Part shown: positions 60,212 through 64,000 of the stretch, piece by piece
Layout: each line of letters opens with the position of its first letter
Position numbering within the stretch: the first letter of the stretch is position 1
Source of the DNA: Halopseudomonas oceani
GTDB taxonomy: Bacteria > Pseudomonadota > Gammaproteobacteria > Pseudomonadales > Pseudomonadaceae
Length of the DNA: 64,000 nucleotides
Assembly: GCF_002903165.1 (NCBI RefSeq)
Contig: NZ_PPSK01000018.1
Coordinates: 1 to 64,000 of the forward strand
Direction: 5' to 3'
Made by a program: the position numbers and the translations under genes
Notes under the pieces: model-generated
What the model was told of the DNA's origin: nothing
What the model saw: the letters and a program-made list of their open reading frames with translations, nothing else
Databases searched by the model: none

Positions 60212-60926
60212 ACGCCTCTGGGCGGAGGTCGAACACCAGCACCTCGGCCCCTTTGCCCTGATCGATGTCCAGCCGCTGAACCTTGCGCAGGGCCAGTCCG
60301 TCTCCCGCTTTCAGCCGCTGGCCGTTGACCCGCAGCTGGCCGCGGGCCAGATGCACGTAAGCGTAGCGCTCGGCCGACAGCTGCAGGCTGGCCTGTTCAT
60401 CAGCGTCAAACAGGCCGGCGTAGACGCGCGCGTCCTGCTGAATTTTCAGGCTGTCCCTGGCGCCATCCGGGCTGAGGACCAGCCGCAGCGTACCGCGCTT
60501 TTCCGCCTCACTGACGTGGCGTTGCTGGTAGCGCGGGGCCAGACCGGTGCGCGCCGGCACGATCCAGATTTGCAGGAAGTGCACCGGATCGCGTTGACTG
60601 GCGTTGTACTCGCTGTGGGCTACGCCGGTGCCGGCGCTCATCAGTTGCACGTCGCCCGGACGGATCACCGAGCCGTTGTGCAGGGTATCGCGGTGTTCCA
60701 GCGCGCCACCCTGCACGTAGGAAAAGATCTCCATGTCGCGGTGCGGGTGAGTGCCAAAGCCGGCACCGGGTGCCACCCGATCGTCGTTGATCACACGTAG
60801 GTCGGAAAAGCCCATGTGGCGTGGATCGTAGTAGGACGCGAAAGAAAAGCTGTGGCGCGAGCTGAGCCAGCCGTGTTCGGCCGTGCCGCGCTCGTCTGCG
60901 CGACGCAGAGTTATTTGCGGGGTCAT
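60198..60926 (-). CDS. Pirin family protein (YhhW-like quercetin dioxygenase)
   Basis: A 242-residue bicupin. The metal site is formed by GFGTHPHRDMEIFSYV, and later GVAHSEYNAS; HSFSFASYYDPRHMGFSDLRVINDD is the pirin N-terminal signature. YhhW-type members cleave quercetin in vitro. GGAGGACAG precedes the ATG. It is divergent from a LysR regulator 101 bases away, its likely controller. Confidence 0.92.
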   Translation of the reverse strand: MTPQITLRRADERGTAEHGWLSSRHSFSFASYYDPRHMGFSDLRVINDDRVAPGAGFGTHPHRDMEIFSYVQGGALEHRDTLHNGSVIRPGDVQLMSAGTGVAHSEYNASQRDPVHFLQIWIVPARTGLAPRYQQRHVSEAEKRGTLRLVLSPDGARDSLKIQQDARVYAGLFDADEQASLQLSAERYAYVHLARGQLRVNGQRLKAGDGLALRKVQRLDIDQGKGAEVLVFDLRPEALPGG

Positions 60927-61027
60927 GGTCTGTCCTCCATCAGAGGGGTTGATGGGAAGATCATACTGTCCATAATTGAGCGGATTAAGTTGCTTTTCCG
61001 TGTTTGACTGTCAATGCAGGGTGGACA

Positions 61028-61927
61028 ATGAGTCAGCTTGAAGACATGCAGATGTTTGCCTGTGTGATGGAGATGGGCAGCTTTACCGCCGCGGCTGACA
61101 GTCTGGGCCTGTCGAAGCAGCTGGTCAGTCGGCGCGTGGCGGCGCTGGAAGAGCGGCTTGGCGTGCGCCTGCTTAACCGCTCAACCCGCAGGCTCAGTGC
61201 CACGGCGCTTGGTCAGGCCTATCTGGAGCGAGTGCAGCGCATCCTGCAGGAGGTGGCTGAAGCCGAGCAACTGATTGGCACCCAGCGCAGCAGCCCGCGC
61301 GGGGCACTACGTCTGAGCGCGCCGGTGTCGTTCGGTATTCAGCACCTGAGTCCGCTGTTGCCGGGGTTTCTGCTGCGCTATCCGGAGGTTTCGGTCGAGC
61401 TGGATTTGAGTGACCGCACCATCGATCTACTGGCCGAGGGCTTCGACATGGCGGTGCGCATTGGTGCGCTGGCTGACTCCAGTCTGATTGCCAGCCCGTT
61501 GATGCCGCTGGGCATGGTGACCTGCGCCAGCCCCGCCTACCTGGCAGCACGCGGGGTGCCGCAGACACCTGCCGAGTTGTCTGGCCACGAGTGTGTACTG
61601 TACGGTCACAGCGCGGCGGTGGAGTGGCCGTTCCGGCTGGCCGGCCGATTGCAGCGGGTTGCGGTCAAGGGGCGCTATCGGATCAACAATGGGGAATTGG
61701 TGCGTGATGCCGCCATCGCCGGGCTGGGCATCGCGAGGCTGCCGACCTTCATTGTCGAGGATGCGCTGGCGAGCGGAAAGCTGGTCGCCGTGCTGGACGC
61801 CTTCCAGCTGCCGGGCAATACCGCTTGGGCGGTGTATCCGCAACACCGGCAGGCGTCATTGCTGGTACGCCTGTTGATCGATTATCTGCGTGAGGCGCTG
61901 TCCACCGAAGGTGCATCCGCGGTCTGA
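61028..61927 (+). CDS. LysR family regulator
   Basis: A 299-residue LysR-type regulator. The helix-turn-helix is GSFTAAADSLGLSKQLVSRRVAALEERLGVRLLNRSTRRLS, with an effector domain including RGALRLSAPVSFGIQHLSPLL. It belongs to the CrgA/DsdC-like set common beside redox genes. The ATG at 61028 follows AGGGTGGACA; the frame opens at 61004. It is divergent from pirin. Confidence 0.88.
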   Translation: MSQLEDMQMFACVMEMGSFTAAADSLGLSKQLVSRRVAALEERLGVRLLNRSTRRLSATALGQAYLERVQRILQEVAEAEQLIGTQRSSPRGALRLSAPVSFGIQHLSPLLPGFLLRYPEVSVELDLSDRTIDLLAEGFDMAVRIGALADSSLIASPLMPLGMVTCASPAYLAARGVPQTPAELSGHECVLYGHSAAVEWPFRLAGRLQRVAVKGRYRINNGELVRDAAIAGLGIARLPTFIVEDALASGKLVAVLDAFQLPGNTAWAVYPQHRQASLLVRLLIDYLREALSTEGASAV

Positions 61928-62088
61928 TGCCCTGCCACAGTGCAGGTTGACGGCGCTGCCAGAAGAGCCAGAGTTTCCAGGGCCCAAGCTGGTTAGGGGC
62001 TGCAGGGGGCAGGCGCTTTAGCGCGGACCAGACGGTACGCTCCTTGCTGTGGTCGAGGCTCATGCATTTCCGTTAGCTGGAGCCTTCA

Positions 62089-62727
62089 ATGAGCAAACCC
62101 TTGGTTCGCTGGAACCTCAATCCGCGCCGCGCTGCGGTCATCGTCGTCGACATGCAGAAGGTGTTCTGCGAACCGGACGGCGCTCTCTATGTGCCAAACA
62201 CAGCCAATATCATTCAGCCGATTCAGGCGCTGCTCGATGCCGCTCGCAGCGTTGACGTGCCGGTAATCTACCTGCGTCATATCGTGCGTGGCGATGGCAG
62301 TGACACCGGCCGTATGCGCGATTTATACCCCAACGTGGACGAAATTCTGGCCCGTAGTGAGCCGAATGTAGAGGTGATCGAGGCGCTGGCGCCACAGCCG
62401 GGTGACGTGGTCATCGACAAGCTGTTCTACAGCGGCTTCCACGGTACCGACCTGGACACCGTGCTGCGCGCCCGCGACGTGGACACCATCATCATTTGCG
62501 GCACGGTGACCAACGTCTGCTGCGAAACCACCATCCGCGACGGGGTGCATCGGGAATACAAGGTGGTTGCCCTGAGCGACGCCAATGCGGCGATGGACTA
62601 CCCGGATCTGGGCTTTGGCGCGATCAGTGCCGAGGAAATTCAACGTATCTCGCTCAGCACCATCGCCTACGAGTTTGGCGAGGTAACGACGACAGCGGAT
62701 GCCATTAGCCGCCTGACAGCCGCTTAA
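62089..62727 (+). CDS. Isochorismatase-like cysteine hydrolase
   Basis: A 212-residue hydrolase. The catalytic triad is Asp21 (IVVDMQKVF), Lys111 (DKLFYSGFHG) and Cys144 (GTVTNVCCETT), with the cis-peptide region typical of the family. Close relatives hydrolyse N-carbamoyl or ureido compounds (RutB, biuret or ureidoacrylate hydrolases), but substrate is not decided by sequence. It stands alone: 161 bases after the LysR gene, with no recognised signal in the gap, and its end overlaps the convergent trhP by 4 bases. Confidence 0.87.
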   Translation: MSKPLVRWNLNPRRAAVIVVDMQKVFCEPDGALYVPNTANIIQPIQALLDAARSVDVPVIYLRHIVRGDGSDTGRMRDLYPNVDEILARSEPNVEVIEALAPQPGDVVIDKLFYSGFHGTDLDTVLRARDVDTIIICGTVTNVCCETTIRDGVHREYKVVALSDANAAMDYPDLGFGAISAEEIQRISLSTIAYEFGEVTTTADAISRLTAA

Positions 62728-64000
62728 GCCGCCAGCCAGCGCATCAGCAACGCGTACTGCAGATCGGCCAGCGGCGGGCGCGGAATACGCACCCGGTGGC
62801 CGTTGCCCGGCGCCACCTCAATGGCGTTGCCGTTACGATCCTGCAGGGTTTCCAGTACAAAGCTGTGGTTGCCCTGTGGGGTCATCAGCTCCAGCTGGTC
62901 GCCGGTGGCAAAGCGGTTTTTCACCTCGATCTCGATCCAGTCGCGATCTTCCCCGGCCAGTTCGCCGACGAACTGGTGACGGCTCATGCGCGAGGCGCCT
63001 TGCTCGTAGTTCTGGTACACGCCCGGTGGATGACGGCGGTAGAAGCCTTCGGTGTAGCCCCGGTTGGCCAGGCTCTCCAGGTCGTCCATCAAGCCGAGGT
63101 TGAACGGGCGTCCGGCGACCGCGTCATCGATCGCCTGGCGGTAAACCTGCACCGTACGGGCGACGTAGAAGTGCGATTTGGTGCGGCCCTCGATCTTCAG
63201 CGAATCCACGCCCATCTGCACGAAGCGTTCGACGTGCTGCACCGCGCGCAGATCCTTCGAGTTCATGATGTAGGTGCCGTGTTCATCTTCCTCAATGGCC
63301 ATCGGCTCATCGGGTTTGTCGTGCTGGGTGATGATCTGCACCGGCTGTGCGACTGGCTCGATATTGCCTTCGGCAGTTTCGACCGCGGGTTTTACGTCGT
63401 ACTGCCAGCGGCAGGCATTGGTGCAGGCACCCTGATTGGCGTCGCGGTGATTGAAGTAGCCGGACAGCAGGCAGCGCCCGGAGTAGGCGATGCACAGTGC
63501 GCCGTGCACAAACACTTCCAGGCCTACGTCCGGGCAGCGTTGACGGATTTCCTCAACCTCTTCCAGCGCCAGCTCGCGCGACAGAATGATGCGCTCCAGC
63601 CCCAGCTGTTGCCAGAATTTCACCGTCGCCCAGTTGACTGCGTTGGCCTGCACCGAGAGGTGCACCGGCAGCTCCGGCCAGCGCTCGCGCACCAGCATGA
63701 TCAGCCCCGGGTCCGACATGATCAGCGCGTCCGGCCCCATTGCGACCACCGGTTCGAGGTCGCGCAGGTAGGTCGCCACCTTGCTGTTGTGTGCCGCGAT
63801 ATTGCTGGCCAGATAGAATTTTTTGCCCTGCCCGTGCGCTTCCTGGATGCCGGCAGCCATCACCTCTGGGTTGTGGAAGTCGTTCTCTCGCACGCGCAGG
63901 CTATAGCGCGGCTGGCCTGCGTAGACCGCGTCGGCGCCGTAGGCGAAGGCGTAGCGCATGGCTTTGAGGGTGCCGGCGGGGGCCAGCAGTTCGGGAGCGT
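62724..64000 (-). CDS. trhP: tRNA 5-hydroxyuridine synthesis protein TrhP (YegQ, peptidase U32 family), partial
   Basis: The visible 425 residues match E. coli YegQ/TrhP, which hydroxylates U34 in tRNA using prephenate. The frame is open to the right edge and reads PELLAPAGTLKAMRYAFAYG, so only a few N-terminal residues are missing. Signature segments: VHLSVQANAVNWATVKFWQQ, ILSRELALEEVEEIRQRCP, EVFVHGALCIAYSGRCLLSG, cysteines GACTNACRW, and EGRTKSHFYVARTVQVYRQA. The cysteines suggest an iron-sulfur site. The C-terminal DUF3656-like RNA-binding part is short, as in YegQ. Confidence 0.95.
   Translation of the reverse strand, partial: APELLAPAGTLKAMRYAFAYGADAVYAGQPRYSLRVRENDFHNPEVMAAGIQEAHGQGKKFYLASNIAAHNSKVATYLRDLEPVVAMGPDALIMSDPGLIMLVRERWPELPVHLSVQANAVNWATVKFWQQLGLERIILSRELALEEVEEIRQRCPDVGLEVFVHGALCIAYSGRCLLSGYFNHRDANQGACTNACRWQYDVKPAVETAEGNIEPVAQPVQIITQHDKPDEPMAIEEDEHGTYIMNSKDLRAVQHVERFVQMGVDSLKIEGRTKSHFYVARTVQVYRQAIDDAVAGRPFNLGLMDDLESLANRGYTEGFYRRHPPGVYQNYEQGASRMSRHQFVGELAGEDRDWIEIEVKNRFATGDQLELMTPQGNHSFVLETLQDRNGNAIEVAPGNGHRVRIPRPPLADLQYALLMRWLAA

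Noticed and set aside
1-64000. CRISPR arrays, tRNA or rRNA genes, prophage or complete IS elements
   Set aside because: No regularly spaced repeats, cloverleaf-like sequences, integrase or transposase ORFs were recognised.

Overview
The window is about 64 kb of GC-rich (roughly 60%) chromosomal DNA from a gammaproteobacterium, almost certainly Pseudomonadaceae (Pseudomonas or a close relative such as Halopseudomonas; this is inference from gene content and recalled protein similarity). Pointers are an MvaT-type protein domain, an OprC-type copper receptor, an orphan ccoN-ccoQ pair like that of P. aeruginosa, a CysI/DUF934 pair and RecCBD with Pseudomonas-like order. No rRNA, tRNA, CRISPR array, prophage or complete insertion sequence was seen. 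About 57 protein genes fill the window; one (trhP) runs off the right end.

Region by region. 0-12.4 kb is nitrogen and polyamine metabolism: a MetX-like hydrolase divergent from a type III glutamine synthetase, an orphan urea/amine-type ABC binding protein, a TetR regulator, a periplasmic alkylsulfatase, the carboxynorspermidine pathway (nspC plus carboxynorspermidine dehydrogenase), a four-domain VOC lipoprotein and a second, PuuA-like glutamine synthetase. 12.4-22 kb holds a 267-bp palindromic MITE-like element abutting the recC start, then recC-recB-recD with overlapping junctions. 22-27 kb has an FMN reductase, a membrane hydroxylase, an AraC regulator, a glutamine-amidotransferase-like hydrolase overlapping an amidoligase, and a 64-residue MvaT oligomerisation domain without a DNA-binding domain, coupled to a FabR/DesT-like TetR. 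27-35 kb has a BCCT transporter and a RutR-like regulator next to a small catabolic cluster (VanB-type reductase, RidA, creatininase, ABC binding protein, FAD dehydrogenase) preceded by a palindrome built from RutR-type half-sites.

34.6-46 kb is mixed: exonuclease plus cNMP/CBS/nucleotidyltransferase signalling protein, LysR with DoxX and a DOPA-dioxygenase-like enzyme, a sirtuin, a DksA-type zinc-finger protein, a secreted Cache protein, AraC with a YfeH-like transporter, Lrp with a LysE exporter, and YghU. 46-50.5 kb is a metal island: a Zur-box, folE2 and DUF1826, convergent with a Met-rich TonB copper receptor and DUF2946. 50.5-56.3 kb is respiratory: orphan ccoN and ccoQ-like genes, ubiM, a MocR regulator and ccoG. 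56.3-64 kb has cysI-DUF934, lrgA-lrgB, ydcH, pirin, LysR, a cysteine hydrolase and trhP.

The most interesting items are the RutR-type operator with its incomplete catabolic cluster, the N-terminal-only MvaT protein, the amidoligase/amidotransferase pair, the MITE-like palindrome in front of recC and the quadruple-VOC lipoprotein. Functional calls rest on motifs and remembered family sequences; no database search was run.
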